From Romanomermis culicivorax (Eukaryota > Nematoda > Enoplea > Mermithida > Mermithidae): DNA of 64,000 nt. The notes beneath the pieces were generated by a model. It had not been told where the DNA came from and searched no databases. It was given only the letters and a program-made list of their open reading frames with translations. The DNA is taken from assembly GCA_963922205.1 (NCBI GenBank), contig CAWUHX010000089.1, forward strand, positions 930,001-994,000, written 5' to 3'. Shown here piece by piece: positions 22,230-35,182 of the stretch (position 1 is the stretch's first letter; every line of letters begins with the position of its first letter). Both the position numbers and the translations under genes were made by a program.

Positions 22230-25200
22230 ACCAAGAATGTTTCATAAGATCAGCGAAAAAGTAACAAACTTCTACAAAAAACATTTTCCCTCCGACATTT
22301 CCGCCTTTCTCTGGCAGATTGCTGTCGAAAAAATTTTCTCAACGATTACGGTAGACTTACCAAATTTTTTCCTGTATTGAACTTGCTTTCATCGGTTTAC
22401 TAGAACAAATCTATCGAAGTAAATATAATCGTGATTCAAAACGATTAATTCAAATGAAAAAAGCAATTAATAAATGTGCATTAGTCGTATACAAACAAAC
22501 AAAAAACACTGCTGCGTCAGGACTGATGAAGTATAAAACATTTGATAAGTGAATTTGGACTAAGGTATGTAAACATCGAATCGTCGATGAAAAGTTGTTA
22601 TTTATAGGCTTGGTCATTAGAGATCACCAGTTGATCCGTCTAAAAATAGATATTTCAAGTACGAGCTTCAAAATATTGATCCGGGAGTTAGTACCTGGGG
22701 AAGATTGCTTCTGAGGATTCTTCAAATTTTTTGGAATTTGGCAATGCATTCAACTCCTTCGGTTCATTTTGAGACGGAACTGATTGATGTTCTTTAATGT
22801 CAGTTTTTTGCACACGGCAACCAAATTTGGGGTTGTGCAACTAAATCTTTCCCGCCAAGTTGCTCAGACAGCTTGAAGCCTGATGGCCCTTTTCAATAGG
22901 TTATACGGTTTCTTGTTGGGAGATGCATGTCTATGCGTTTTAAAATGGAAAAAACTGAAAATTCTCGTGCGCGGTTAGAAAATGCTTTGCCAGCCTGTGC
23001 TTATTAGTCTTAAACATTAACACATTCTGTGATTTTGAATTGTTTTTTGACGTAGTCGACGAAAATCGAATTTTTTTGATTATTTTCACGTAAGCAGTCG
23101 TCAAGAAGCTTTGAAATATACGGAAGACTACGGTTATTTAAAAATGACAACTTGAAATGTTCATGAGAAAAAAAAGGAAAAATTAGATGAGACGAAAAAA
23201 GAAAATGAAAGGAGGCACGGACGAAAGATAAAAACACAAAAACATACATACAGGAAAACATTAGCAGACACAGAAAACGAAATAAAAAAGAAATACATAG
23301 AAAAATATAAGGTAAAGAAGGAAAATGTGTTATTAAACTCTCAATGGCTCGTCTGGAATCGCCCGATTCAGAATTCGATCAATTGGAAATTCACTCACTA
23401 GTAATAGATCACAGGAGAATACCCATATTGTAACACCTAACTCCTCCGTAATCTTTACTTCCTTTTTGAACAGTGAAAATATCCGGATATTTTTTCACAT
23501 CCGGATATCCGTTTTTCAAAATATCCGTCCGGATATTCGACACACATCACTAATAATTATGAAGCATGATCATGACCAGGCGCAGTCAAATCAGCAATCA
23601 TTATTCACGTTTTTTGATGAAAGTTTTAACAAAAATCGATCCAATATGTCAACTGTTGATAAAATTTACCAATAATAATAATAATAATAATATAAACGTC
23701 CATCGTGAATGCCCTATTGCAAGTTCAATCAGCTCTAATGAGGCTTTGATGCAGCAAGACAATGATGAAGACCAGGCTAAAAATGTAGAGGAAATCAAAG
23801 AATCTGTTGACTTTTATGCTTTACATCTTGTACCCGCTTTGTTTAGTGTAACAAAAATATAACGTTTGTTTTGTAGATTGGTTTGCACTAATCAATAAGG
23901 ATGATACATTCAACAGTGATTCAGATATTCTGGATCCATTCAATTTGTCATCTATTAAATCCAAATCTAAATGCGTTAAAGCCCAAGTTCAAAACAATAG
24001 TTGGAACACTTTGTTCAAAATGTTCAAATCAGGTTGCTCATCAAGAGAAGAATATTGAGAAAATAGAAAACCATTGATCCAAACATGGAGCTAGACTCAT
24101 ACGAAATGGATGATGATGCGACAATCGTCGGATTTGATGATAATATTGATGAATATGACATTTCGAAGTCAACATGCAGCTGAAGCTTATTTTGATGCGT
24201 TTGGCTCATCAGTTGGACAAATACGAATTATGCCATCTTATTTTCTATTTTATCCAGTATTCTCTTCCCGGTATAAGTTGCAACCTCACTTCCGTAACAG
24301 GCTTTTGCAGTATAATTCAGGTTAAAAATGCACTGTCAGTTTTAAAAATTTACGAGGATGTACCGATTGATTATAAGACAGCTATGGATGAACATTTGAC
24401 AAATGACAACTGTCTGCATTTAAAAAAATCGACGATGAACCGGAAATTGAAGGAACGCGTGATTAAACATTAAACGCAGTATCTTTATACCGAATAAACA
24501 GTTATTCTTGCCCAATTTAGCTTTTAAGACACGATTTCTGGAGAGATACTACCTTTTTTTACATAGGCCTATGATAAGTTGAAAATTAATCATACCTCAA
24601 AATAATATACTTTTTGGGTAGTTTCGCGCGCTGAATTCCATGATACCATTCGTTTTGCTTGCAAACAAAAATATCGCGCCGCTACAGTATGCCAAAGTTT
24701 GAAAATTGATGATTTTTTTGCATTTTTCAGTGGTCTTGCTAGCCAAGCGATATTTCAAGATCGGTTTGATCTTATTTGATGAATAAATATTCATTTTATA
24801 GAGGACAGAATAAGCTCTCTTTTGATGTATCATTTACAGTGTAATTGCAGATTACATTTTTGCATAGGGTTTAAAGTATCAAAGATGAGCCGTCAAAATT
24901 GGAAAAATTTCCTTTATGGACACTCCAGAGCACCTTCCCATCGGAAGCCACAGAATTTTATTTTTCTATATTGTAGCCCATCCACTTTTACTCCTTTGGT
25001 TAAATTTTCATCAAAATTTTTGTACCGTATTTGTTAGAAAATCACGAAAATCAGAAATACTACTTGCTTTCCACTTTCATTTATTTGAAGCATTTCAAGA
25101 AAAACAGACTATAGATTGCTTCTGCGCACCTTCACCTACCATGCTGCAGAATTTTATCTTTTTATTCTTTTTTCATACATTCCTACAGTAGCTGTGAAAG

Positions 25201-26430
25201 CAGCATTGTCTATGTTATTTAGCAGTTCGATATCCATATTTGCAAGTCATTTTACGTTTGTCATGTATATTTAGGAACATGATCCATCTTCAAGGCTTGA
25301 AACTGTGCAACATATGAAAAGAATCTCAAGAGCAAATCACTAATCTAAATCAGCACTAACTTTTCCTACTCATACAGCAAATCTTGGAAAAATTTTTGTT
25401 AGACGGGTTATTTGGAAAGAAAAGGGTACTTTGTGTTTTTTATCTAGAAAAATTTGAAGATAGAAATATTGTCATTACCAATAGCATTGCACAGGTAACA
25501 TAAGCTGCAAATTGTTCACTGAAAACTGAAAATACTTTCTTACAGCGGTTGGTAATTTCTTTTTAGTTGAACTGTCAAACATAAATACAAGAATCGACAC
25601 AAATGAATTTCATGTAACATACTTTCATTTTCATTACATTTAGGGATTCACTGTATTTACTGACACAATCAATTGACATCTTAATACAAAGTAAAAAATA
25701 GTTAGTCAAGTTGATATGTCATAAAGTTACCTGGTCCACTAACACACTCCATTCATTTAGAAATGATCGAAGCAGACGTCACCTGCCGACAAATTTCGCC
25801 CAGCATCATGTGATTCACATTATATTTTTCTGTTATGTTTTTCGCCACGTTTTGTTCTACAGTAACTTGCGTTAATTTTACGTCCCATTTTTATAATTTC
25901 TACATGCAATTTCTGTGTGTACTTTTTGTGTTTCCTTTCTGTTTTACTTTCACACTTTCATTTCCATTACGATTTGTTATTTTTTCGGTTGCACACGTAG
26001 ACTACAGTATGTAACCCGCTAGTCAGAATTTCCGTTAAAGATAAGCTCTCCGAGCTCATCGCTGTAATTGGAGCACAACGTGCACCTCTTATCAGTAAAA
26101 ACTAGCAACGTTTCGCAACGTGAAATGCCTAGTTGGAAATTCTCACTAGATGACGTTCCTATGCTAAGCATGGAGAGTGAAAACTCGCCCCAATGCTTAA
26201 CGTAGTGCATATATATACAGTAAACTGTGACATCTAGTTGACAAACATCAAAACCTGTCGACAAAGTATTGAATTGACAGTTTTGTATTGTTTATGTACA
26301 TAGGTATATTGAAACTAGATTAATGATTTTCATGAAATAAAAATTACTTTACTTGATTATCAGATTCCAAAAATAACATTTTTCAAATTGCAGTATTTTT
26401 TTCACCTCATCGTGCAGATGTTACAAACAA
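22230..26430. other. Long spacer with degenerate element pieces
   Basis: ATATCCGGATATTTTTTCAC followed by similar repeats near 23475-23545 resembles subterminal repeats of a hAT-type element. Plus-strand reading frames at 23466-23862 and 24174-24473 are Asn/Asp-rich or short, change frame repeatedly and match no family I know. They are probably a decayed transposon. A CTATAGTCTG MITE right end lies at 25114. Nothing else was recognised. Confidence 0.35.
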
Positions 26431-26437
26431 AATATAG

Positions 26438-26813
26438 GTAAACAAGCCTATTTTTGTGACTTTTTGGTGGAAGGTGTTTTCGATCGCGGGAAATTCAATG
26501 TTGAGGCCACTTTACACAAAGATCATCCCGGGTGTAAACAAGCATATTTTCATGACTTTTTGGTGGAACCAGTTTCCGACCATGGGGAATTCAATAGATG
26601 AGATCACTTTAGACAAAAGAGTATCTGGGGTGTAAACAAACGTATTTCCGCAAATTTTTGGCGGAAGGATTTTCTGACCATGGGGAATTCAATGGATGCA
26701 GTCACTTCACACAAAAAATCGCCCTTAGTGTAAACAAAGATATTTTTCGATTTTTTGGGTTAAGGGTTCTAGACCATGGGGAATTCAACAGATATGGTCA
26801 CTTTACATTATGT
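26438..26813. repeat. Tandem array, four units of 95-99 bp
   Basis: Units start GTAAACAAGC/GTAAACAAA at 26438, 26533, 26632 and 26730. Each contains TTTTTGG(T/C)GGAAGG, CATGGGGAATTCAA and TCACTTTACACAAA-like text. The same unit, reverse complemented, forms arrays at 48110-48420 and 49000-49330. Confidence 0.75.
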
Positions 26814-26914
26814 TTACAACGTCTTTTACTACACAGTTTACACATCTTTTACTTTTACTGAAAGTGAGAATTTATAGTTTTTTTTATTGTTTCTTTGATG
26901 TGAAGATGACCAAA

Positions 26915-27165
26915 TTATAGTCTGTTTTTCTTGAACTGTTTCTAAATTATAAAAGTAGAAAGCAAGTACTATTTTAGATTTTTTACAATTTTCAGCTGAA
27001 CCATTCATCATGTGAGATTGAAAATTTGTGAGCTTATAAAATCACTTTTAACAATTTTTAGAGTGAAAAATCTTACTGTGAAAGTCTTGTATACACGATT
27101 TTGACTGCATAGTTGATTTTTGTCTTTTTTCAATTTAGAAGCATTTTATAAAAAACAAACTATAA
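26915..27165. mobile_element. CTATAGTCTG-family MITE
   Basis: Ends are TATAGTCTGTTTTTCTTGAA and the complementary TTTATAAAAAACAAACTATA. Internal text matches the copy at 58674-58924. Length is about 250 bp. It directly follows the tandem array. Confidence 0.7.
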
Positions 27166-27174
27166 GTTTAAAAC

Positions 27175-27555
27175 TTGAATGTGCTTCTATGAAGGTTTTC
27201 ATGCATCGTTTAGGCCCAAAAAGAGGTGGACTAGTTTACTAGAAAATGCCCCTGAAAAAATTGATGGACTAGTTAGAAAATTATTTCTCTACATTTGAGT
27301 AAAGTCAACCATTAGCTTGCATATCATTTTCAACCAGAAATGCCCGAAGCTGCAGAATAAACTTTTCCACAGGCATGAAAAAATTTTTCAATGAGAAAGA
27401 ATAAAAATCCAATATTACAAAAGTGGATTCTTCGAACTTTAACTCAAGTTTTCAAAAATCTAGTCTACTCCTTTTTCTAACTTGGGGACTATCCAAGCAA
27501 GTACATTTTCCTTCTACTACTGCCCTATTGGGGCATTTTCTAATAAACTAGTTAC
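27175..27555. repeat. Half of a foldback family seen at 46836-48000
   Basis: It holds GTGCTTCTATGAAGGTTTTC, then TTTACTAGAAAATGCCCC, then CTGCAGAATAAACTTTTCCA, AAGTGGATT and GGGGCATTTTCTAATAAACT. The same blocks occur in the 46836-48000 repeat. The order suggests one arm plus part of the loop. Confidence 0.5.
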
Positions 27556-28204
27556 AAAATATGCATGCTTTGACAATTCAACAAATCTGTTGTTCAGTTT
27601 ATTACAAAAAAAGGTTGCAGTATGTTTCTTTACACTGGATATTAAAACCGATTTGGTTAACAATCTAAAATAAAATTTATTTGAAAATTGATCATCAGCA
27701 TTCAATGATCAAGGTCGACATCAGCAACTGAATTTATTTTTCGAATAGCAACCAATAGTGTGCACACTGAAAATTCTGAGTGAAAAGACCATACGTGCGC
27801 ATTGGGAGTTTAAGGGGAGTCTTGACCTCAGCAGACTGTTGCTGACCCCATCAAATTCTGTTCCCCAGCATTGACCAAGAAGATTATGAAGGAAAATGGA
27901 AGAAAAAACGTCATAAAGATGAAAATTATGCTGCAGTTCAACGATTTTTCCGAAAAAAGCATAATTGACTCCAAAAGAGTAACATCAACTTTTAGATGCG
28001 CTGATCAGGAGCATAGTTTCTCATATTTGACTTCAGATAGACGAAATTTCTGCTTGGATGTTAGAAAACCATTCTTTGGGTTATCAAGAATTCGTCAAAT
28101 GATCGAAATATGATTTCTTGTTGATGAAATGTAGGTATTGTTTTCAAACCATACAGCTGTATCAAATGTGCCTTCATCTTTAACAATTTTTCAAAATAAA
28201 AAGA

Positions 28205-28870
28205 GGCGCTCTAATTAATTTGCACATTGGCACCTGGCAATTAAAGATGTTCTAATTAATTTGCACATTGGCACCTGGTCCCCTAGAATCCACATGAAAG
28301 TACACATTCCACAGCTATATTAATTCTCCCCAAAAACCGTAAACACACCTGCATGTAGTAGAAAGTAGAAGCCCCAGCCAGACACCAGTCTCAAGTGGGA
28401 CAGTAGCCGGGGTTCCTACAAAAGCATGTATACGCGCAAGAAATAGGTACAGAAGCATACACGTAAGCACAGAGGCGTGGTCAAGTCCACCATAGGTGAG
28501 GAAGCAAGCATAAGAAAAGCGTGAAAAGCATACGGTACTAGGAAAGCATTAGAAGGCGTGGCTAAACAAGTGTACAGTATACAGAAGCGGAAGAAGCAAG
28601 AAACAGCGATTGGGGGAAGAAGATTTTGGAAACGGACCCCCTGTGAACCAAGGGAGTGGCTAAAAATAAGTAGTATTCAAAGAGAAGCAAAGCGTGATTC
28701 CGTCAGATTTTTTGAAGCATGTTTTAAGTGATACTTGTGTTTTTGTTGTAAAGCAAGCGTATTTGTATATCCTTGATGAGGAAGCAATCATTGACTTATC
28801 GTTCATTACTATATTGTCGTATTACCATTGTACTTTGTATCACCACATCCCCGTGGACCGTGTAAAGTGC
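28205..28870 (+). repeat. Diverged LTR of the 49.5-53.6 kb retrotransposon family
   Basis: AATTTGCACATTGGCACCTGG (written here in parts: AATTTGCACATT, GGCACCTGG) occurs twice near 28220 and 28256. It is followed by CACATGAAAGTACACATTC, CCGTAAACACACCTGC and AAGCGTGATTCC, in the same order as in the intact LTRs. No matching second LTR or internal region was found nearby in the same orientation, so it looks like a solo or truncated LTR. Confidence 0.6.
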
Positions 28871-29227
28871 AGCATCAGGATCAAGTAAAAGTATAATTAG
28901 AATCTGGGCACTACATTATTAGAAATATGAGATACTACTGCTTTCCACTTTCATTATTTAGAAACATTTCAAGAAAAAGCAGGCTATACATCTACTTTGA
29001 TTATCAAGGGATATTTCTCTTGTAACATCTCTGTACAATCAGCTGAAGAAAAAATGATGTGATGGGAAAATTGTTATTTTTGGATTGTGATCTTATGAAT
29101 ATCCTTTACTGTAGTATTAATATACCTATGAACTCACGCGACTTTGTCGTGTCAATTTATTCTTTGCTGCAAGTTTTAAAGTTTTTACTTCGCATATTGC
29201 TGTTTACTGTACATATCCGCAAGCAAA

Positions 29228-29340
29228 ACACAGTCTGTATAGTCGCTTATCTATACAGACTGCAGTCTATATATCCGCCTGGCTATACAGATTGCAGTCT
29301 GTATATCGGCCTGGCTATACAGACTGCAGTCTGTATAGCC
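29228..29340. repeat. Palindromic tandem repeat, about 32 bp, three units
   Basis: Three successive units contain CTATACAGACTGCAGTCT or near variants. The last (29313-29340) is a perfect 28-bp palindrome whose left half is GGCTATACAGACTG. Confidence 0.75.
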
Positions 29341-29661
29341 ACAGTCAAAATTGATGGAGAACACACCCAACTACAGTATTTTTGACAAACATTGTGAGCA
29401 GGTTTTTCAACTCTGCGAGCATTTTTTTCAAAAAATTTCTGCATCATTGTTTTCAAATGATTCCCTTGCTTTTGAAAAACTAATACTGTGTTTGAAAAAT
29501 TTTATCCTTGTTCTTGAAAAAAAGAGAGAAATTTTGAAAAGGTACATGCCGTTTAAGTGGCCCTCAATGAATTTCTGATCTTCGTGAGTTCTGTCTTCAA
29601 AGCTCACAAGCAATTTTTTCAAAACTACAGTAAACAAAGTTTTTCCTGAAAATTTTTTTTT

Positions 29662-31241
29662 TATTTTCTATTCTTCGAAATGAAAATAACATACTTATTT
29701 GCTAATCTCAAACTGCATTTGCATAGAAGCAAATATTGTTTTTTTGTTTAGGTTTCCTTTACTTATATTGATTAACAAAATTGACAAACGATTATCAAAT
29801 TTGATAAATGAAATTGACAAACAAGGTGTCACAAACAAAGTGGTGAAATGTGAACTGTACAACAAGAAACGCTGGTGTTACAAGTATTCGTGATCCCCTG
29901 AAAAAGCTGAACCTGAAAAATTTAAATGTTATAAATTAATAGATTGCATTACAAGAAGTCTGCCTGCTGTTTAAATTTTGATATAACAAAATTTAGAAGT
30001 ATCTGAAGCCCAACGACCATCAACCTTAACAACGTCATGAGGGATGCCTGCCTCAGATGCCGTACTTGCACCACCTGATCTCAAATTGTGAGTTCCATAT
30101 TCTTTTGCATTTAATCCAATTTCTGTCAAAATTTGTAAACAATGTTTTCTGGCTCTCGTGTAGGTCAATTTTTTATCGCCTAACCTAAAAGCTTGGTCTT
30201 TACACTGAACAATGCTGGGGAAAATGAATTCCGAGGAAGATGGTTTGATATTGTTCATCTGCAAATATTCAGTCGAAGCTGCATAATGGCAGGTAATGTT
30301 TGATGTGTTCTAAATAATTACTGATGAACCATGACAGAAAATGTCCATCTTACTTTTCGGAATTGTGACTTCAATGTATTCTGTTCAAATTTTTAGATTG
30401 CAGCGCCTTATGTCCAGTGCTCCAGAGATATGCAAAAAACCCCCAAAGCAAATTAGCATAATAGTTTTGATTCACAGCTTAGCCAAAGAAATGTGGGCAA
30501 CCATTAGCCCTAAGTGCTCTATAGTTAATGGTTCTTTTCTGTTTCATGGGCTATCTTGTCTTTTAGCTGATTTCAAAATCGTGGTGCAAGCGGGATGGCT
30601 GAGAATGGAAGCATGGCCGAGCATTCGAAAAAACCAATTTATTGCTGCTGCCATTTGAAAAATTGTTGATGAGCATGAACCCTGCTTGAACAAAGTGGAA
30701 ACAAAAAGCACCAGGTGAATTGGTTGAGGAGGTTCCATTTTGATATTTTGTTCTAAAGCCCATTTTAAAAATTTTTTAATTTTTGGTGCATATGACTTCT
30801 GCATGCTATTGGAAATGAAATTAAAAATCGTTTGTGCAAAAGCTTCAATCTCGTCCTTGTTGAAATTGTTCCCAAGGCTTATGTGCCACTGTGATGCAAG
30901 CATATCTGAAATGTGCAAAGTTATAAGCTGGGTTGGGTAGGTGGGAAAGTGCTTATAAAATTTAAGAAGAATCGTAATTGAAATAAAGAGGAATATGAAA
31001 TAATTGAGAAATTGGAGAAAATCAAGTGTTAGATAGGAGTTGAGAAAACCAAAGTGAGGGAAAGGTATTGGCTTACGCCTTTATATAATAGTTGAAACTT
31101 AAGTGAAAGGCAAGTTTTAGCTTCTACGCAAGCTACAGTAAGAAAAACCCAATTAAGAACTATTATTTTCTATTCTTCGAAACGAAAATAACATACTTAT
31201 TTGCTAATCTCAAACTGCATTTGCATAGAAGCAAATATTGT
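29662..31241. repeat. Direct repeat of about 78 bp at 29662-29743 and 31166-31241
   Basis: Both segments contain TTTTCTATTCTTCGAAA then GAAAATAACATACTTATTTG, CTAATCTCAAACTGCATTTG and CATAGAAGCAAATATTG. The right copy includes the last codons of the RNase H-side reading frame (31197-31649). The pair may be the split direct repeats typical of Ngaro/PAT-like YR retrotransposons, or a local duplication. Confidence 0.6.
29971..30918 (-). pseudogene. Tyrosine recombinase of the YR retrotransposon
   Basis: This enzyme would integrate the circular cDNA. The C-terminal half carries the family signature: HNLRSGGAS (His-x-x-Arg), GRWASDTSKF and the catalytic tyrosine in CYIKI. The N-terminal half (30918-30544) is helical SAM-like text with FLKWALEQNI and MAAAINWFFRML. 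The frame joining them (30544-30264) stays in phase but carries at least three stop codons, so the gene is dead. Confidence 0.75.
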
Positions 31242-32920
31242 TTTATAAAGTAAGCTATTTTTGAGAGGAACAGCAATCAAACTCGATTTAAAATTTTTTG
31301 GAGTAAAGATACTGTTCTGTAAAGAAGCAGGTGTAAGCGCATTGATAGGGTTTAGCAAAATGGAATAAATGACAAAAGCATTAGCAAACCGATCTGAAAA
31401 AAGCAGTGGCCAAAATGGCGCACTTTTCCAGCTCGGAACTACTAGGGTGGCCAAACCCTTTGAAAGCTTTAAGTGTTCAATTGTTTTAATAATAAGATAA
31501 GGCAGTGGCACTAACCAATTATCTTCACCTTCCCAAGAAACGGAAAAACAGCCTACCACTTCAGCCCCTGGGTTCCAAAAATGGGAGTTCAAACGGGGAA
31601 GTTTATGATTTTTGTAATGGTGTATTGGTCTACTGTATGAGGACCCCATTTTTCGTTCAGAATTTCAAGCATTTACTGTTGAATTCCCCAGCCATCATAA
31701 TCAACAGTTCTGCTCAATTTATCTGTTACATCATTCATAGATCTAGGAATCCAAATTAGATCAAATTTTATATAGTATTTTTCCAACAAGCAGAAAATAT
31801 CTAAAGCCATTTTATTTAGCTCGTCTTTCATGCTGCCTTTTCTTGTAATATAAAGCAGGGACTGATTGTCAGTGTGCCAAACAACTGTTTTTCCTTTCAA
31901 AAGTTCGTAAAAGCATAAAATGCTATACTGTATGACTCTTAATTCTGTCCATGCTGCACTTTTCAATATCTCTTTCTGTGACCATAAAATATGTGACACA
32001 TGAGATGCTTTCAAACATTCATGCAAATCCTGTGAATGTTCGTCCAAATTTGCCTTCTTGCATTGTTTTCCAATACAACTAGTCAACTTTGACTTACCCC
32101 CCAGGGAGACACAATTAGCATGGCCACCCATGGGTCCTTGGCTTTTTTCAGCCATAATAGAGCCAACATTGGCTGACAAAACATGTGCGTCCTCGCCTTT
32201 GTTCATAAATTGTGCATCCTCACCTTCGAACTTACTTTTTGCGTCCTCGCCTTGGTCATGGTATACAGAGCAGGGTGCCTGTGAGCCTTTCACAACAGAT
32301 GTCACAAAAATATCAAGCAAAGTTTCAGTATTGACCAAAGCCCCTTGATTGACAAATCTGATTTGCTTTTGTTTTGTTAAGCGTTTTAATTGAAACTTGT
32401 CACACAAAGTTCTTAGAATAGTAAATCAAGTGCCTGCTAGACTGCTGGTGTCTGATTAAGCAAAAATCTCAGGAAGTCGCTGAACATAAATTTTTTGTGA
32501 CGCAATAAAAGGCAAAGTTAAGATCCAAAATTTTAGCTCAAATTTGATAGACTTGGAAACTAGTGTAATCTGATTCCAAAATTGCTTTGAAAAATTGCAA
32601 TGTTTTTGGATTTCGTGAAAAAACCGTTTTCTACACATAAGGGTAAGATTTTTAATTACTAAAGAAAGGGCAATTAATTTACCAGCGCAAATCGCTAAAT
32701 CTTTGATTCTGCAATCATGTAATCTTTCCAAAGACTTCAAGAGAGACAAGATCGATGCTAATTTATCGTTAAGGACATCATGGCTATAAAACGACATCGT
32801 TTCCTTCTCCTTTCCATTGTTAGCATTTGACTCCTGCTCAGTGGGTGCCTGCAACTTGTTTCGAGAAGTATTAATAGAATTATTTTGTACAAATGGGGTG
32901 GCGATAGTTTGATCCTGCAA
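31197..32920 (-). pseudogene. RT C-terminal end and RNase H of the YR retrotransposon
   Basis: Text from 32920 to 32456 (CAGKLIALSLVIKNLT, then FELKFWILTLPF) resembles the RT thumb/connection region. The segment 32407-31673 is an RNase H fold: WTELRVIQYSILCFY, VVWHTDNQSLLY with the catalytic Asp, and IWIPRSMNDVTDKLSR. A stop and a frameshift near 31600-31673 separate it from the conserved tail (HFWNPGAEVVG, VPSWKSAPFWPLL). The RT catalytic core with its YxDD-type motif is not present in this interval, nor between it and gag. Confidence 0.7.
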
Positions 32921-33003
32921 GAAAGTTGAAGGTGGAAAAGATACAACATAATTAGGATTATAGTATTGAGGTGGAAACTGGTCTTGTGTAGTTGGATTCT
33001 CAC

Positions 33004-34609
33004 CTACACTTTGGATATTGGTTGTTGGTTACTGTGGTGGGTGGGCGGCTTCCAGGTAGGTGGTCTCCTGGGAGGTGTGGTATAGCTACCATAACCACCA
33101 CGAGTAGCGGAATGAGTCGAAAAACAGGGTTGGTTGGCGGTTGGTGTGGGCCCACACCCTTGATAAGAATTTTCAGGAGCATTATGATAGTAAACTGAGA
33201 TATCGACTGTAGGGTTTTGCGCTGCATATTCTTGCAATTTAACACATTGCTCCGCTGAATGGTCAAACATACAGTGTTAACCACAATAAAGGTGCACTCT
33301 AGCCATACCAGGCAGTTGTGATAATGCAGGAGGCACTGGAGGGGGGTTGTGGCGCAATATTAGTCTGTTGCAGTAGGTCTATTAGCTGTCCTAAGAGCGC
33401 ATTATTCATCAGAATTGCATCATTACTGGGTTGCAGCGCAGGTGCAGGGGTTTGCGGCGCAATGGGTGGTGCAGGGGGTGTGTGTTGCTGATGCCATGAA
33501 GGGTTGCCACCATAACTTCCCTGCTGGGGACACATGTTTTGAGGTCCTCGACCTCTGTAGGACACATTATTATTAGCACTTCTAAAGTTATTACCTCGAA
33601 ATCGGCTGTAGGTTTGTGGCCGTAGCGTGGGATCTTGGTTCAACACATGGCTTACCTGTTCAGGTGGTTTGGCTTCATTTATTGCAAGTCGATGATGTTT
33701 TTGTAAGTGTTGTTCAAATAATTCATCTTGTATTTTTAGTTCTTTTTTGAAATTGTCACAAAACATCACCAAGTCCTGGAGGGAAACGATTTGGCATTTG
33801 TGTTTGTCCATTGTAGCCTGGAATACAGGTGATGATTTGCAGTAAAACTCTGTGATGATCATTTGATCTCTTTCTTTTTCTGTTTTATCCTGAAAAAGAG
33901 TAGGCCCATAAGAATATAAAGGATTTACAAACTGCACACAGCTTTCCGAGTCTCCCTGGGAGATTGTGGACCATTGACAGTGAAGGTCACTGAGAGTTCC
34001 TGGAGAGGCTAAAAAACTCAGAATAATTTGTTTGGCATCGTCGTAGGAAGCGCGACCTTCCATAAAATGATGTACATCAGGATCAGTGGTTCGTCACAAA
34101 ATTTCTAATTTGACACTTTTGGGCAGCACAGGGTTATCTCTAATTTGTTAATCTAAAGTCTTAAAAAATTGTAACACTAATTTAGGTTTAATGCCCATTG
34201 GCAGAGTGAAATTAGCTACGCCTTGCTGGATTTGGTTCGAAATCTGTAGCATCTCCTTTCGCATTAATTGAAAAACGTCGTTTCTGACGTCAACATCATG
34301 AGGATTATCAGCTGGTAAGGTAAGGGGTGGATTCGATAACCCATAGCCCCCTTGCTCAGGGGGTGCCAGCCCCAGAGGGTGCGAGGAGGGTCCTACGTTG
34401 GAGGTACATACTGGAAAATTACCTGTCTCCAAATCCACAATTTTTTGTTGTTGAGCGACAATTTGGTTTTGCATTTGGCCTAAAATGACCATCATTTTCT
34501 CCATCTGGGCTGCCATAAGATCCAATTTGTCCTGGGCTCTGGGGGTGGCAACAGGTGGCGGCTGGGCCATTTGTCCGCAGTGTCCGGTGGTGAAATTACT
34601 AATTTCCAT
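33004..34609 (-). pseudogene. Gag of the YR retrotransposon, several stops
   Basis: The start at 34609 ([10 protein letters not shown]) leads into a Gln-rich coiled region ([20 protein letters not shown]), then a capsid-like segment (DAKQIILSFLASPG...QFVNPLYSYG) and a Pro/Gln/Gly-rich tail. In-frame stops lie at 34148 and near 34087. Near 33250-33300 a Cys/His cluster (HCMFDHSAEQC) looks like a zinc knuckle, broken by a stop and a frame change. Assignment to the downstream recombinase rests on strand, order and spacing. Confidence 0.65.
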
Positions 34610-34639
34610 GGTTGTTTCGGCATTGATTTAAATAAAGCA

Positions 34640-35182
34640 AGAATTCAGTAATATTGGTCTTCGAAACGACCACGTATGAACCTTTTTTGCTCGATTTTCG
34701 ATGGAAGACGAAAGAAAATATGCAAAAATATAAACAATATATGTATCATACACGATAAACAGTAAATAAATGCTATACAAATCAATAAGTACACAAAATA
34801 AATAACAGGTAAACAACTTACCCTACTTACCTGTGCATCACCCAATCCAAACTGGTACGGTCACCGGTGAAAGATGCTTTTGAGGTGGTGGAGCCCTGAG
34901 GGAGGCGGACAGGGGACCAGGTTGGACCACGGTTGGGTACAGGGGTCCGTAAGCAGGGATGATGATGGACGAAATACGAAAAGATAATAGTAGATATCAC
35001 CCAGAATGCCTGGTGTGGACGGAGACGATTTTCTAGTTTTATTTTCTAACAAAAAACTAAACTAACCACAAAAATTGCCTTTATGGCTACAACAAAAATT
35101 AGCACAGGTTTATGCAGAAATATATACAAATGATGTTTTTTATATACAAGAACTTTTATTTACAAATGTGTTTATTATTGTT
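34640..35182. other. Spacer between YR retrotransposon and Polinton
   Basis: AT-rich with no recognised gene. The text near 34660 (GGTCTTCGAAACGACCACG) may belong to the retrotransposon 5' end. Confidence 0.4.

Larger units (their letters stand above)
29971..34609 (-). mobile_element. Degenerate DIRS-order (tyrosine recombinase) retrotransposon
   Basis: Gene order on the minus strand is gag (34609-33004), an RT-thumb-like end plus RNase H (32920-31197) and a tyrosine recombinase (30918-29971). This order with a tyrosine recombinase instead of a DDE integrase defines the DIRS/Ngaro/PAT group. In-frame stops and frameshifts occur in every part and the RT fingers/palm are absent. Terminal repeats are not resolved beyond the direct repeat at 29662/31166. 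Confidence 0.75.

Noticed and set aside
26438-26813. CRISPR-like spacing of direct repeats
   Set aside because: Units are full-length diverged tandem repeats with no conserved short repeat and unique spacer pattern, in a eukaryotic genome.
29059-29385. 108-codon plus-strand frame
   Set aside because: It is created by the palindromic tandem repeat (29228-29340) and AT-rich flanks.
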